Notes: generated from the letters alone by a model not told the origin. A stretch of DNA of 64,000 nt from Symbiotaphrina buchneri (GCA_001599915.1 BCIG01000021.1:62001-126000), one strand, 5' to 3'; positions 44,214-56,658 are shown, counted from the first letter of the stretch. Program-made: numbers and translations.

Positions 44214-44839
44214 TCATGGAGGGGGATTGTAGTCTGGGGCAAACGAGAGCACCAGCTCCGAGAATGCCCTTATTGCTTCTCCGTCACCATCCTCACGGTT
44301 TTCGGCCTTCTTCAACGCCCCGATGGCGTCTCCGACACCCTTTTCCGGGTTCCAAAACGCGGATTGATGTCCACCTCTCCCGCGCCATCCCCCTCGGCCC
44401 CGACCGCGCTGGAAATGCCCTTGGCGGGGAAATTGCATCCTACCCTCGTCAGGGGGTCTCAAGCTTTTGGAGTATATCCTACGCAGCTGGTCGCGAAGGT
44501 TTGGATACTTGATAAAAAGCTGTTCCAGTTCCTTCGAGGCCCGTAACGCAGAGAATGGATCACTCGATAACTCTGCTGCTTCTCTCGCTGCACTACCGAC
44601 AAGGCTCTGCGGCTCGAGTGTGTTGGTGCCCGAAGTCCCGGCCGTCAAGGAACGGGCTGGTTCGGCATCTTCAGCATGGGAGGTCTTGTGGGTCTTGTAG
44701 CAAGATATCGAGCAGCTTCCCCAGCTTGTCAGATTCATGACGACTTGAAGCTGGATTTGGAGTGGACGTACTATGGCAGACTGCAATTTGGACACTTGTA
44801 TTTTGCCTGACTCTGGAGACATACCAGACAGGAGGACAT
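44214..44839 (-). CDS. HIT-type zinc-finger protein
   Basis: Two exons, 44772-44839 and 44214-44724, give 192 residues. The N-terminal HIT zinc finger reads MSSCLVCLQSQAKYKCPNCS, then CSISCYKTHK, so CxxC, CPxC, CxxxC and histidine ligands are all present once the 47-nt intron is removed. A helical region (ELEQLFIKYPNLRDQLRRIY) and an arginine-glycine tract (GHFQRGRGRGGWRGRGG) follow, then a conserved AFSELVLSFAPD at the end. Small HIT-finger proteins such as Hit1/ZNHIT3 take part in box C/D snoRNP assembly; the RGG tract suggests RNA contact. The unspliced frame hides the finger, since it lies in another reading frame. Confidence 0.82.
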
Positions 44840-45287
44840 CTCTCCTGCCACCCGTAATAGTACCTTGCCTAAGGTAAATTAAGATTTCCTCAAGGTAAAG
44901 CACCAGAATACTGTACCCCAAGTCATCTTTATGATGGGCGAGGAGGTCGAGTACGAACTTCGTAGTGAGAGTACACCTCGACCTGCGCGTATGGGAGGTA
45001 CCACCGTGTACACCACCGTACAGAGTACGACTATGCGAATTAGTCAGTCGGCCCGTCGGATTATCTCAGCCCCGTCACCAGTTTCATGATCCACCAATCA
45101 CTGCTTACCTTTTAAGGGGCGGACGTCATAAATCCTGCGATGCTGAGGATCAAATCTCTATCCGCCTTCTACCTTCGTACTACTCGTACAAAGCGTCTGC
45201 AACCAAACTGCGCGAGTCTGCGTCGTCAGTCTTTTTTCTCGTCTACATTTGAAAATTATCCTTCTATCCCACAAAGCTACGTCGGTC
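44840..45287. promoter_or_regulatory. Divergent promoter HIT-finger gene / NFU1
   Basis: A 448 bp divergent gap with a short pentamer cluster at 44866-44898 (TTGCCTAAGGTAAATT and TCAAGGTAAAGC) and GTACC units near 44995-45025. Confidence 0.5.
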
Positions 45288-46334
45288 ATGCCTCCCACAA
45301 CCGCGCCGAGAAGTATTCTGCGCACTGTTGCCCGACGGGCCGCGGTTCCCGTGCGAGCATCGCCTTTCACAGCCAGACAATTTCCAGATGCCGTAACTTT
45401 TTCATCCCTCACAACATCGGGCTCACGGGCAAGACCCAGGCTCCAACCGCGCTCGGTCACGTTCAGGGGCCCGCCAGGTGCACAATCGAGAAGGACCATC
45501 TTCATACAGACCGAGAACACACCGAACCCAGACGTACGTTCCTTCAAGACGTTCTCCGGGAAGACGATGTGCTAATGCCGAGACAGGCTCTCAAATTTCT
45601 TCCCAACACACGTGTCCTTCCCGAAGGAGTCTCGACATTCATAGAGTACTTGTCGCCTCGGTCCACCCTCGCTCCGCCGTACCCGTCTCCGCTAGCCGCC
45701 AATCTGCTAAACGTGGAGGGTGTCACTGCCGTTTTCTATGGCCCGGACTTCATTACTGTGACCAAGGCCAGTGACTCGAACTGGGCACACGTCAAACCAG
45801 AAGTTTTCAGTCTCATCACCGAGGCAGTCACGTCCGGGCAACCCCTCGTGAACAAAGTCGATGCGAAGGGCGCCGAGAGTGGTCAGGAAGGCGGCGAGCA
45901 TTATACGTTGAGCTATAATGAAGCTGATGATGAAGTTGTTGGCATGGTCAAAGAACTTCTCGAAACTAGAATCCGTCCGGCAATTCAAGAGGATGGGGGA
46001 GATATTGAATTCAGGGGTTTCGAGAATGGTCAGGTGTTGTTAAAGCTAAGGGGCGCCTGCAGGACCTGTGACTCGAGCACTGTGACTCTCAAGAATGGCA
46101 TTGAGAGCATGCTCATGCACTATGTAAGCGAGCCCTTCCACTCCATGAGCCCCTCGTGACTGACATGTTCGCCAGATCGAGGAGGTGCAAGGAGTGCAGC
46201 AGGTCATGGATCCGGAGGAAGAAATTGCCATGAAAGAGTTCGCCAAATTCGAGGAGAAGTTGAAGCAACAGAAAGGACCGGATGCTGTGGCATCAACCGT
46301 AGGCAAGGGTAGCCTTGATACGGTCGAGGCATAG
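45288..46334 (+). CDS. NFU1: Mitochondrial iron-sulfur scaffold Nfu1
   Basis: Three exons, 45288-45533, 45587-46123 and 46176-46334, give 313 residues. A presequence of about 70 residues rich in arginine and serine precedes the Nfu N-terminal domain, which starts RTIFIQTENTPNPD and continues ALKFLPNTRVLPEG and GVTAVFYGPDFITVTK. The C-terminal NifU-like domain has RPAIQEDGGDIEFRGF and the cluster-binding CRTC in LRGACRTCDSSTVTLKNGI. Nfu1 passes [4Fe-4S] clusters to enzymes such as lipoate synthase. ISA1, which acts upstream in the same pathway, lies 35 kb away in this window. Both introns are GT-AG and phase 0. Confidence 0.95.
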
Positions 46335-46614
46335 GGCAGATGACATTACACATGTGGATTCTTCGGTGTAGCTCTTGGCCACACGGAGTAGGTGACTATC
46401 GATAGGGAACGGATGTTTGTATTCCATAACATGATCTGATGTAGGGCGCCACGGGACGGCTTGGAAGAGGAAGATCTGTAAAGGGCAGCACGCCCGGGTT
46501 CTCTGGTTTGGAAACTGCAGATAGGATAGAGAGGCGAGTGAATTGATGGCAACTTAATTGCAAACTGCAAACCAGAAAGAAAAGAGGAAGCCGAATGTTG
46601 GGATGCTCGATATA

Positions 46615-47075
46615 TACATTAGGTACCTTAGTCTCAGCAAGTCCGCCAAAACTCTGTTTCGCTGCTTAGCAAACACCCGCCGAAGGATGGGAAATCTCTC
46701 ATGAAGATACCAGGCATCTACGAAGTAAGGTAGGAGAGTACAGCCGGTTTTTGATGGGTGATGTATTGTACCATTATTGATCATCATCGCGGAGAAGCAA
46801 GGTACCTACCTAAGGTAGGTAAGGTAGCTGAGGTACCTTGTTTTCCAGCACGTGACACAGGACATGTGCCGCACGGCCCGACGCTAGAAACGACGAGACG
46901 GAACCCGGTCGCCTGGAAGCGTGGGAAGGAGAAAATTGTGGGGTTGCCAAGTCGCGGTCACACTTCGCGGCGCACGTACCGTACCTGTTAGGTATTATTG
47001 CTACCATTTTTTGAGATAAGGTACTTACGGTACCTACCCTTAGGGACCTAAGGTAAGGTAGGGTAAGCAATCCGT
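46615..47075. repeat. Pentamer clusters, left part of the long gap
   Basis: AAGGTACCTACCTAAGGTAG at 46799, GTACCGTACCTGTTAGG near 46978 and GACCTAAGGTAAGGTAGGG near 47045. Inverted copies abut one another. Confidence 0.85.
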
Positions 47076-47329
47076 TGAAGACAAAATGACTATACTTTTT
47101 TTTCCTAACCCCTGTTCAACATATCAGTGGTGCTCAGCAGGGTCTGGGAGCTGCTGCATCTATGCAGTTCCATGTGTGGAAAGAACCGTCAGATCAACTT
47201 CTTTGCAGATGACCCTCCCGATAGCGGGCAGGCCAAGCTGGGGTTGCCCCTCGAGGCGGCCTCTCCGGACGCCAAGCCCAGCTGTTCCAAGACAGGTAGG
47301 TCATGTGGTCTGTGATGGTGTTCGTCTGT

Positions 47330-48145
47330 GAGCTACCTTACTTTGTACCTCAAGGGATGTAGGGTTCTGTACACCGTACAGCTTGGAAGTCGATAGCATG
47401 GAATCCATAAATAGGTACCTAAGCAAAAAGTACATTACCTAGCGTGATTGACCGCACATATCTCAGTGACCTGAATATTGGCGAGCGGGCTCCAATACTC
47501 GCCCCGACATTGGTCTGGTTGGAGAGGTCGCGTGTGTTGCTCAAAAGGCCTGTGTCTCTCCTCCGATCGGTGGTGGCTCTGGACTGGGACCCTTGGCTAG
47601 GAGCAGGGGTGTTGACGGGAGCAGGAGAGGGAATTATCCAATAGCATCGCGGGAGATGCGTCGAGAACTCTTCATTCGTACGAAGTACCTTAGTGTAGCT
47701 CGAGGTGGGTCGAGCGCATCACGGAGTGCCCACGCTCCATGTCATAAGGTACGAATACAGGTAAGTCAGGTAAGGGTTTCATTTCATGCACGGGAGTGAA
47801 AGAGAAGAGCCCTTGGGCTGCAGTACCATACAGGTATCTTTTGAAGGTAAGGTACGGGGCGATACCACATATGGCCAAGCCGCTGGTCCGCCTTTCTCCG
47901 CATTTCAACGGACGCTCAGATCCCATCCATCCCTTCTGCTTTGGTTCCCTTTTTCCTCTCCCGCCCTCTTCCTGCTTCCATCCATGGCTCTGTTCCCAAC
48001 ACATGGTGATGGACTGACGACTGCCTGCTTCTACCTTACTCACTTAGGTACCTTACCTGCAAGCGTGTCCGTGTAAAGCATAAGGTATCTACAGGTAGGC
48101 AAGGTACCTAAAATCTCAATTGATCTCGAATGTACCTTAAGGAGT
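47330..48145. repeat. Pentamer motifs, middle part of the long gap
   Basis: Looser copies: AAATAGGTACCTAAGC near 47409, CATAAGGTACGAATACAGG near 47744, CTTAGGTACCTTACC near 48043, CAAGGTACCTAAAATC near 48099. Confidence 0.7.
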
Positions 48146-48154
48146 AATATAGAA

Positions 48155-48183
48155 GCAAGCAAGGCAAGGCAAGGCAAGGCAAG
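48155..48183 (+). repeat. GCAAG/GCAAGG pentamer microsatellite
   Basis: Five or more tandem units of AAGGC are visible directly. It is a variant of the AAGGT unit found elsewhere in the same gap. Confidence 0.9.
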
Positions 48184-48454
48184 ACATTGTTCTTCAGGAA
48201 GGTACTAAACAAGTAAAGCTATTCGTAGCGCGTGGTTGCTGTGTGTCATGAGGCACCCATGTCACCTGTTCTGCCTTCCCCACTTGCTTGCAGCGACAGG
48301 CTTTCCGCGCCTGCCAGTGTCCGGATCCTCTCCTACGATGAATAATACGAACTGAAGTGACAGGTACGAACTTTGGCTCACAACAATAACAAAATGAACG
48401 ATGATAATCATGATACCCTCCATGCCCCCCTTTCTCCCACCATCTTGACGGGAC

Positions 48455-48905
48455 ATGGTTGCCTAAGGTAAGGTAGGGTAAGGCAAGGGTATCTGCGGCA
48501 CGCTATGAGAACCGAATCTAAGGGAAACCTGCCCTAGGTACCTTACCTTAAAGGTAGGGTACTGTACCTTACCTCTTTACTGCTTAGACCATAACCTTAC
48601 CCCAGGGTAACTAAAATAATCCCCCCAATTCCACTGGTCCTACCTTTAACTTCCCTTACCTTACCTGAAGGTACCTTACCTACAGCACTGCACCGCTCGG
48701 CACCGCACCGCACCTTCTAAGGTACCGCTTACCTTACCTTACCGGCTGCAACCTACCGCGCAACACTCGTACGACAAAAGTCCTTCTCCCTCAGCTCGGC
48801 TCAACATAATTTACCTGCACCTTACTCGCATCGCCGGACAGCCTTGGACTTGTCCTTAACCACCTTAACTTACCATACCTTAAACTTGTCCTTGTCCTTG
48901 TCCTT
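48455..48905. repeat. Pentamer clusters, right part of the long gap
   Basis: CCTAAGGTAAGGTAGGGTAAGG near 48461 (read in part), GTACCTTACCTTAAAGG near 48538, CCTTACCTTACCTGAAGG near 48653, CGCTTACCTTACCTTACC near 48726, ending in a CTTGTC hexamer run at 48884-48904. Confidence 0.85.
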
Positions 48906-50103
48906 CCTGCGCCCCGCCCCCCGCTCACGCCGGGTCGTCATCTCCATCAGCTAAATTGTGGGGAAAGCAGTCCCAGAAGCCAAGCAAAGCCAGAAAAGAC
49001 GCAACCCCCTCCCCCCCCCCCACCTGGCAAGGCAAAGCAAATCTCCCGCAGCTCTACGTACTCCTCTTGTGTTGCGCCTGTTCGTCGACACCTGAGACGT
49101 CGCTCGGCTGGCCGTTGTGGATCCGGGCCAGCTCGAGAGAGGAGGTATCGAGTACTTGAATCGCAATCGCTCGGGTGCTCACCCTGCTCCGCGTCTGGTG
49201 GCTGTGGCTGCTCGGTCCTATTGCCGCAAAGGCCCCCTTTTCCCCTACCGCGCGCGCCCACCATCTCCGCTCCAGTCTCGGAGCCCGGATAATTCGAGGG
49301 AAAGAGGGAGCCAGGATACGGAAAGGGTCGTCCTGCAGAAGTGCGCCGCCTCGTGGCTCGCCGACCCGCACCAAAGTTTGCTCGCGACATTCCGACAGCT
49401 CGTCACCTTTCTCTTCTGTCCTGCCCCGAACTCTACTATGCTCCTCGCCTCTGCTCGCCCTTACGATAACATACTCCCATTGTCGCCTTCGACGGCTGAT
49501 CAGCAACACCTGCATCGTCGGTCCACCCTCGGCACACTTCAGTCTCTTCCACCGTCCAACTAGACTTTGGCCTTGTGACGGTCTTGACCCCTCAACACAT
49601 CCGCTGGCACCGCTTTTCAAGAGGACGGAGTGTCGTCCATGGAGCTACCACATCCGCCAGCAGTCGCTCAGAACCTCGACAGAAACTGAGCGGCAATATC
49701 CATTCTCGCCATCCTCGCCCATCAGGCTGACGCGTCTCTACGACTGCATCCGAGTCTGATATCACGTTTATCTTATTGACGAACCCTGTTTTGGCCCAGC
49801 TCTCGCCATCTCATATCACCAGGCATCTCATCGCTGTGCGACCTGTCACCCGTGCCGGTTTGTCTGCCGTAGAATTGCTGAAACAGCGTAGATGGGTCCG
49901 GGCCTGCTGGACTTCTTGGACTCGTCATCAACTTCTTTCCCAGCCAAGGTATGTATATGTGTTCTGCTCTGTCATGCCTCGTCCCCTTTCTGATACCCTT
50001 TATCAGTAGACGGTGCAGCCGCCGTTCTACGCGTTGGAAACAGGCACAATAGACACAGACCCTGTCCACTATCTCACATCTAGCAAGGCTCAATTGCGCA
50101 GTC

Positions 50104-52936
50104 ATGGCCGCGACAGGTCCGCTATCTCAGGCTCAGAAAGCTTTGGGCTCATCCACGTCGCATCGTTCTTCCAACACTTCTATGTTTTTGGAGAAGACAA
50201 AATTGAACGCCAGACGGTCTACACCAGACTCAGAGGCCCTGGCCTCTTCAGACGACGAAGAAGAACAACTACCACAGACCAACCCGCCCCCTGTCTCAGG
50301 AGGACCCAGACCAGCTCGGCGTTCATCCTGGCTCAATGACGTACCGACAGTATCGCAGCGCAAAGGGTCATTCGCGACCGCCAGTACTTTCTCTCCGACA
50401 GACTCGCACCCCAATACGCCAGGAACGGATACTGCGGGTTGGGGCTCACCGTTCACCTCAGCCAATGGCTCTGCGTTGGGTAGAGTGCCATCGAACAGCG
50501 CCTCTTATCCTTGGGGAACGGCGATTTGGAACCCGGAGACGAGAAGGGAGCCTCCAAGCCGTCTGGCTGAGGTTCTCCCGTCGCCCACCACTGGCGGTCC
50601 TACGCCGCAAGGCGACGAGGGTCCGCTAAATACGGTTTACCAACAGGATCCTGAAGGCTCTCTACCATTTGCCATCCCGCTTCACCCGACCCCCAAGACC
50701 TATCGTTCTCAATCATACTCTGTCGGCCAATTGGATCCTGATTCGACTAATTCTCTATCCAATCAAGCTACGTCCGGCTATTTCACCGGCCGGTCAAAGC
50801 CCCTACCTTCGCCCGCGCTCAAACAACGGTCATCACGCTCCGGTATCGATGATGGTCCCATTCTCAGCCGTGTTTACGAGGTGCACGATGATACTGAGAA
50901 CACCAACAGTCCCGAACAAGGGGTCAGAATCCCGTCATCGCATTCACGTACCATGGAACAACTGACCATCGAAAACGCACTGCTGAGGCACGCTATGGAT
51001 TCTGGTATACGAAACCGAGCGGCATCCATGACCCTACCTTCCGGGGCCCTTCCGAACCGCAGCAGGGGGCCCACCAGCGGCATTCCTGGGTCGGTCCCGG
51101 AGGAAGTCGAGGAAGAGGAACATGCTCTGGAGGAATCTGACGACCTTAGTGAGATGCGGCACGTAAACCGGAGGTACGCCGGGAGGAGATATAGTGAGTA
51201 TAACGTTGAACCCGACTCCCTGTTTACGCCCATTACAGTCCAAGAAAACCATAAGCTCGACTCGATGAAGAAGAATCAGTGGCACACATCTCTCGGTTTC
51301 GGGCCTCAAGAAGGTTCGCAGAGCCGTCGCCATTCGTTCGCCGATGTACCTACCCGCCACACATCATTCAGTTCTGACCAACACGCCGCTCGTGGCGATT
51401 CGAGTCTAAGTCAAGGTCTTGGCCATGTCGGTGTATTGGCCAATCCTGGAGTATACGGGGATCTGTCAGACCGTCCACAGCAGGCGGGAAATAGTGAGTA
51501 TCATCATTTTCGTTTACACCGTTCCAGTGCAGAAGACGCTTTAGAACGTGAGCATTTACAAGAGCGCGATTTTGCAGCATCCTATTTCTCAGGCTTGAAC
51601 GTCCTTCAGAGAGGCGAAGGAGTTCATTCGCCTGCCGCGTCGCCTCAATCCGCTCAACACCCTTTATTCCCCTCGCAGAGCGTCTACGGCCGTCCATCTT
51701 CCCCTCCCAGTGCTTCATATCGACAACCATACGGTATACCGCAGCAAAACTCAGCGTCCTCCCAATTCCGAACGAATCAACTTCTATACGTGGTCACCTT
51801 TAAATGCTGTCGCGCAGAGGTCTTCTACGTTCAGGAAGGTGTAGGATTACAGGTCAAGCCTGGCGATCTCGTCATTGTAGAGGCCGATCGTGGGACAGAT
51901 CTAGGGACTGTTGCCCATGCAAATGTCTCTTGGGAAAAGGCCAAGGAGCTCAAAGAGCATTATGCACAGGAGCATTACAAATGGTTAATGATGTTTTCAA
52001 GACATGGTCAAGCTGGGAACACCGAGCGTCTCCCTCCGAGCGGATTAAAGAATGCTACGGCGTATCAGTCAAGTGCTATCGGCGGGATGGGACCTCCTCC
52101 CACGACCCAACAAATGCTGCAGGAGCCGTCTCTTGGCGAGCTTAGACCCAAGATGATCAAACGGCTTGCACAAAACCATGAAATACAGACTCTAAGAGAC
52201 AAGGAAGGAAATGAAGCAAAAGCGAAGCGTATTTGTCAACAGAAGGTCACCGAGCATCGGCTGAATATGGAGATCTTGGATGCTGAATTCCAGATGTGAG
52301 TGACATGATCTATCCTAGGTGGTGTGCCTAAGGATTAGACGCTAACCCCTGCCCAGGGATTGGAAAAAACTTACCTTCTACTATTTTGCGGATTCCTATA
52401 TCAATTTCAATTCGTTGGTCACAGACCTTTTCAAGGTCTACAAGACCAGGATATGGATGTCGGCAATCAACCCGGCTTCCTTCGCCACGCCTGCGGCTGG
52501 GCCCCAGCCAAGCGGCGTTGGCATCGGATCTTTCGATGGTGGCTCCAGCGGATCTGCAACACAACGTCAGGGACAAGAAGGTCAAGCCTACAACTCGTCA
52601 AGCTTGTACTCGACCGTCAGACACCAGGAATCTAGGTTGAACCCCTCTCGGGAACAACTCGGTCAAGATGCTCAGTCTTTCGTCGATCGATATGGGTCTT
52701 ATCCATATCTCACGACGCCGCAATCCGTGCGGCAAGGTCAGCAGTACTCGCCAGAGGTCCAACAAGAAGAATCATTCTCCACTTATAGTCCGATCAATTA
52801 TGATTCGTTGATTTCCAGGTTTCCTGCCCAGTACAGTGCTGGGACTGGTCAAGAGCCTGCCGATATCCGTACTTCGCACGCCCTCAGTGATCCTTGGCTC
52901 AAAGGATTTCAAGGCTTATCGCTGGGTAGCCAATAA
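50104..52936 (+). CDS. PSP1: PSP1 C-terminal domain protein
   Basis: Two exons, 50104-52295 and 52357-52936, give 923 residues. The first 550 residues are low-complexity and serine/proline-rich. The PSP1 domain follows: LLYVVTFKCCRAEVFYVQEG, LQVKPGDLVIVEADRGTDLG and KMIKRLAQNHEIQTLRDKEG. It ends after the intron with DWKKLTFYYFADSYINFNSL and VTDLFKVYKTRIWMSAINP, which completes the domain. A disordered tail with glutamines and tyrosines closes the protein. Yeast PSP1 is a high-copy suppressor of DNA polymerase alpha mutants; its molecular role is unclear, and the domain resembles bacterial PSP1/YaaT. The MAATGPLSQAQKALG start is the first in frame. Confidence 0.88.
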
Positions 52937-54158
52937 GGTCATCACGGCTATTCCCTCTTACATATTTCCGATGTTTACTCATGGTATGACGGCATTATCT
53001 TACAATAGTACGCGATGTCGATATACTCAGCCAGGGGGTTGTTGGAGTCTACGGTTGGAATTGCTTCACTATGAACCGCCTTTGCTGCCAGTGTCATGAA
53101 AGGTTGTCGAGGACTCCCTGGAATCCTTGGGGGAGGGGCCAGCCCAACACGCTCATCGTTACCTTGTTCCTCCTGCGATCTTCTAAATGAAGTCTTTCTC
53201 CAATACCGTTCGATCCCCTTTTATCAGGTATGTTGAGTGCAGGAAAGTACACACCACATACGCCTCCTTCGGTGCGATGATTTCACGCTATTTGGCCATG
53301 CACGGCAGTCGACCATGGCCGTGTTACTGACCTCATTCATAATTTCGTGGCAGAGGCCTACCAATGCAGCCGCTGGTGCTCATCAGACTCATCGTCAAAA
53401 GCTTCCACGGATGGCACCAGAGTTGGTGACGACGTTCGGTTTGAAAGCCTGCATCTCATCGAATGACTGCTTTCAAATTGACATTCGGACTTCGGTTAGT
53501 TCGAGAAAAAGGTTCCAGATGCCTTGCGATCTTTCGGAAGCTTTCCTTCTGGATTGAGAACGGCCGAGGTTTGGTCCGCGGAGGATCTGCTAGAAGATTT
53601 GGCTAGAAATTGAACAATTGCTGCTGTGAGCCGCGTGATAGATTACGACGTTGGGAATAGGAGTTCACTATCAGATGTCAAATGAGCTTGGAAATCAGAA
53701 AAGTGTCATGTGGCGTTGGTTAAGAAAATCTTCGCGAATTTAGAGATTGATAGTTTGCCAATGCCTTGTACAGACAGGTCATTGGGCACTTGGGAGGTTG
53801 CTGCTGCCGTCCAGCTGGGCGTTTAGACTCTGCTGAAGGTTGCCAAGGGTAGACCTGCATTGCTCAACGCAAATTGAATTTGTTTCTCATGGCGCTGAAA
53901 GTTCTGCAGCAGCGTGCCAGATTTGACATTTAGCGTGTAACAGCCATCCAGGGCAGACATCCGTGGTGTCTTTGCATTATCGTGATGCGTCCGGCCCTGG
54001 CTCCTGTCATATGCTAATGACAGCGTTGTCGAGATCCCGGATTGAGTCACGCTTCAGTGCATGAGCCACAAGCTGCTTGTGACGACCCTTCTTCGCCCCC
54101 CAATCCACCTTTGACTCTCTACAATCCAAGTAATTGTTCGCCCTTACTACCACGCCAG
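52937..54158. other. Intergenic gap PSP1 / coiled-coil gene
   Basis: This 1.2 kb gap contains short open frames (for example 53237-53557) without family likeness. I see no motif cluster. The left part is presumably the PSP1 3' untranslated region. Confidence 0.45.
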
Positions 54159-55087
54159 ATGGCAAAAGCGTCGAAGAGAGCCCGGCAAGGTATGTTGCGA
54201 CCGGCTGGTGACGCTAGCCTCGAATGACTTGGGTCGACACAGAAGACGACGGATTGGATGCACCAAGGGCCAAGAAGTCTGTAAGGACACAGAGTCCGAA
54301 GGCTACAGTGATGACCCCGGCGACAGCTGATGCAGAAGATTTGGGCCAGTCTGATACCAGGTAAGCATCAGAGCCATCCGATCGCTAGCCCTTTCTCACC
54401 AGGACAGCGACTACGCCCAAGTTATAGTGAGCACTATGAAAAGAGGCAGAGGAGAGGGAGGTCAAAATCTCGTAGGATCTCAGGGCAAGATCAAATCGGA
54501 CAGCTTGGATCTACAAAACCTCACAGAACATGAAAACAAAGCTATGTAGGAGACTATCTTTTCACCCATGTGCTCGCTTTGGACTAAAAATTGGCAGTGC
54601 CCAGGAGAAAATGGCTTTTGAGCATACATTTGCCTCGCTGTGTTCTTCAGTCCTTGAGAAATCACGTACTTTGACTGGGCACGAAATTGACAGGCATCCG
54701 CATCATAACAAAACGCTGAATGATTCTGTTACTCTCCAGGCACGAGCGAGCTCGATCCTGCAGCTGTCGGAACGGCTGCTCGACGCCTACACGAGTCTAT
54801 CGAGCCAATTCCGGGAGTCGTCAGACCTCAAGAAAGACTGGGAAGAGGATGGCCAAGAAGTGAAGCAGTATTTGGAGGCCGGAAGGGACGCCGTCAGACA
54901 TCAAATCGAAGAGATTATCATCAAGCCAGCACCGGGTGCAACACACGATGGCCAAACTGGGGTACAAGCGGAGGCATTGATACGTCTCGGCATTAGACCA
55001 ATCCCTGACAGCTTCCCCACTTGGACAGAGAGAGCGAGAGTAGCACGAAAAAGTGTAAAGAGGCTGACGAGGGCGTTGGGCCCTTAG
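54159..55087 (+). CDS. Coiled-coil protein of unknown function
   Basis: Four exons, 54159-54189, 54243-54360, 54408-54545 and 54598-55087, join in consistent phase to 258 residues. The N-terminus is basic (MAKASKRARQ, then PRAKKSVRTQSPK) and likely nuclear. The middle has SDYAQVIVSTMKRGRGEGG. The C-terminal half is helical with heptad-like leucines (QARASSILQLSERLLDAYTS and DLKKDWEEDGQEVKQYLEAG) and ends in a basic ERARVARKSVKRL. The layout recalls small kinetochore or chromatin coiled-coil proteins, but I recognise no family and claim none. The frame is open upstream to an ATG at 54042. Confidence 0.6.
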
Positions 55088-55364
55088 GAGGAAGACACTT
55101 GCACGACGGCTTGTCAGAGAAGTTGTTGAAAACGCACTGCAACCACAAATGGCGGCAAACAGATCAGGCGACGCTACAGAGAATAAGACAAGCTCAACTA
55201 CCTACTTCTCACGGGCTACAAGTGCTGTTGGATCCAGATCTCTCTGCTCTGTAGACAGCTGCTCGAAGGAAGTCGGTGCAAGGTCTCCATGGGAGCCGAG
55301 GAAGGGTGAAAGTTCAAAGCACCAGCTATGAAGCCGCAGAGTGAAGGAGGTTGCTTACATAAAT

Positions 55365-55425
55365 AAGATCGATAAGATATCCTAGGTATCTATGTACCTA
55401 AGTACCTAGGTACATGGACTCCGTA
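55365..55425. repeat. Short palindromic motif block upstream of RPL15
   Basis: CCTAGGTATCTATGTACCTA and AAGTACCTAGGTACATGG form self-complementary units around CCTAGG, a variant of the window-wide motif. They lie about 300 bases upstream of the RPL15 start. Confidence 0.7.
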
Positions 55426-55713
55426 CCTCTTAGTGAGCTGTAACTGGTAAGCCCTTTAGTTTAGGGCACGGCAGCCCTCATCCACACATCGCTGGACAAT
55501 TCCCGCTGTATCTGTAAAATTAAGCGAGCTCGCAACAACTTTGACCTCTGGGACCGCTGTTCTCTACTCCGCAGACGCCGACAATAGAGAGCATCACGAC
55601 CCGGACGACAAGCACCGCTCAACTTTCAAAGTCAGTAGACCCATTTTCCAGTCCGCAGCATTCTGCTCTGCTCTTTTGGGGGCGCATCGCAGTCCGACTA
55701 ACAGCTCGCTCAG

Positions 55714-56658
55714 ATGGGCGCTCTCAAGTACGTCGAGGAGCTTCAGAAGAAGAAGCAGTCCGACGTCCTCCGTTTTCTGCTTCGCGTCCGCTGCTGGGAG
55801 GTAAGAACCCTCCAATCTCGACTTTGACACCTGTCGTCGTAACTGTGCCGCACTGTCGACATCACTGCGCCGTGGCCGCAGACGAATGTCAATCTGCTAT
55901 GTGGCACCGCGGTTGTGTCTTGCTATACACTCGTTGAACACTGCTGAGAGTGCATCAATATAGCTCCGTCAACTGAACGTCATCCACCGTGCTTCCCGTC
56001 CCTCCCGTCCGGATAAGGCTCGCCGTCTGGGATACAAGGCCAAGCAAGGCTATGTGATCTACCGTGTCCGCGTCAGGAGGGGTGGCCGCAAGAGGCCCGC
56101 GCCCAAGGGTGCTACCTATGGTACGCCAGCTCGCCGTTGGGCTTCGCATGCTGTCCGCAGACAGGCTAATTGGGTCTCGTTACACAGGCAAGCCCACCAA
56201 CCAGGGTATCAATCAGCTCAAGTATCAGCGGTCCTTGAAGGCCACTGCGGAAGGAAGGGTTGGTCGACGATGCGCCAATCTCCGGGTCCTCAACTCCTAC
56301 TGGATCAATCAAGATTCAACGTACAAGTACTACGAGGTTATCCTTGTTGATCCCCAGCACAAAGCCATTCGCCGTGATCCGCGGATCAACTGGATCGTCA
56401 ACCCTGTGCATAAGGTACGCTCCTGGACATGGACACTGTGGGGCACTGGGTTACTGACCATATCTAGCACCGTGAAGAGCGCGGTCTCACCGCTACTGGC
56501 AAGAAGTCCCGTGGTTTGGGCAGAGGGCACAAGTTCAACAAGACCACTGCTGGACGTAGGAAGACTTGGAAGAGACACAACACCGGTACGCCCAACGACT
56601 ACGTTGAGAAGTCATATTCGCTAACACTTTTCCAGAATCCTACTGGCGCTACAGGTAA
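55714..56658 (+). CDS. RPL15: 60S ribosomal protein L15 (eL15)
   Basis: Five exons, 55714-55800, 55964-56120, 56188-56414, 56468-56585 and 56636-56658, give 203 residues, the normal length. The start [20 protein letters not shown] and [20 protein letters not shown] are nearly invariant in eL15. Further landmarks are [40 protein letters not shown] and [20 protein letters not shown]. The last exon encodes only ESYWRYR. The first intron of 163 nt sits early in the gene, as is common in fungal ribosomal protein genes. Confidence 0.97.

Larger units (their letters stand above)
46335..50103. other. 3.8 kb gene-poor gap and probable long PSP1 leader
   Basis: No supported protein gene. The left two thirds carry many AAGGT/ACCTT clusters. 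From about 48.9 kb the sequence becomes C- and CT-rich and lacks the motif: a run of 11 C at 49011-49021 and many CT-rich stretches, as in long fungal 5' leaders. A candidate leader intron runs from GTATGTATATG at about 49947 to TATCAG at about 50006. Open frames on both strands (49054-49620) look like chance in GC-rich DNA, though upstream ORFs are possible. Confidence 0.5.

Noticed and set aside
49054-49620. Open frames on both strands of about 150-190 codons before PSP1
   Set aside because: They overlap each other in C-rich DNA, show only low-complexity composition and resemble no family; chance frames are likely.
53237-53557. Small plus-strand gene after PSP1
   Set aside because: No family resemblance, no splice-site support, and its position fits the PSP1 3' region.
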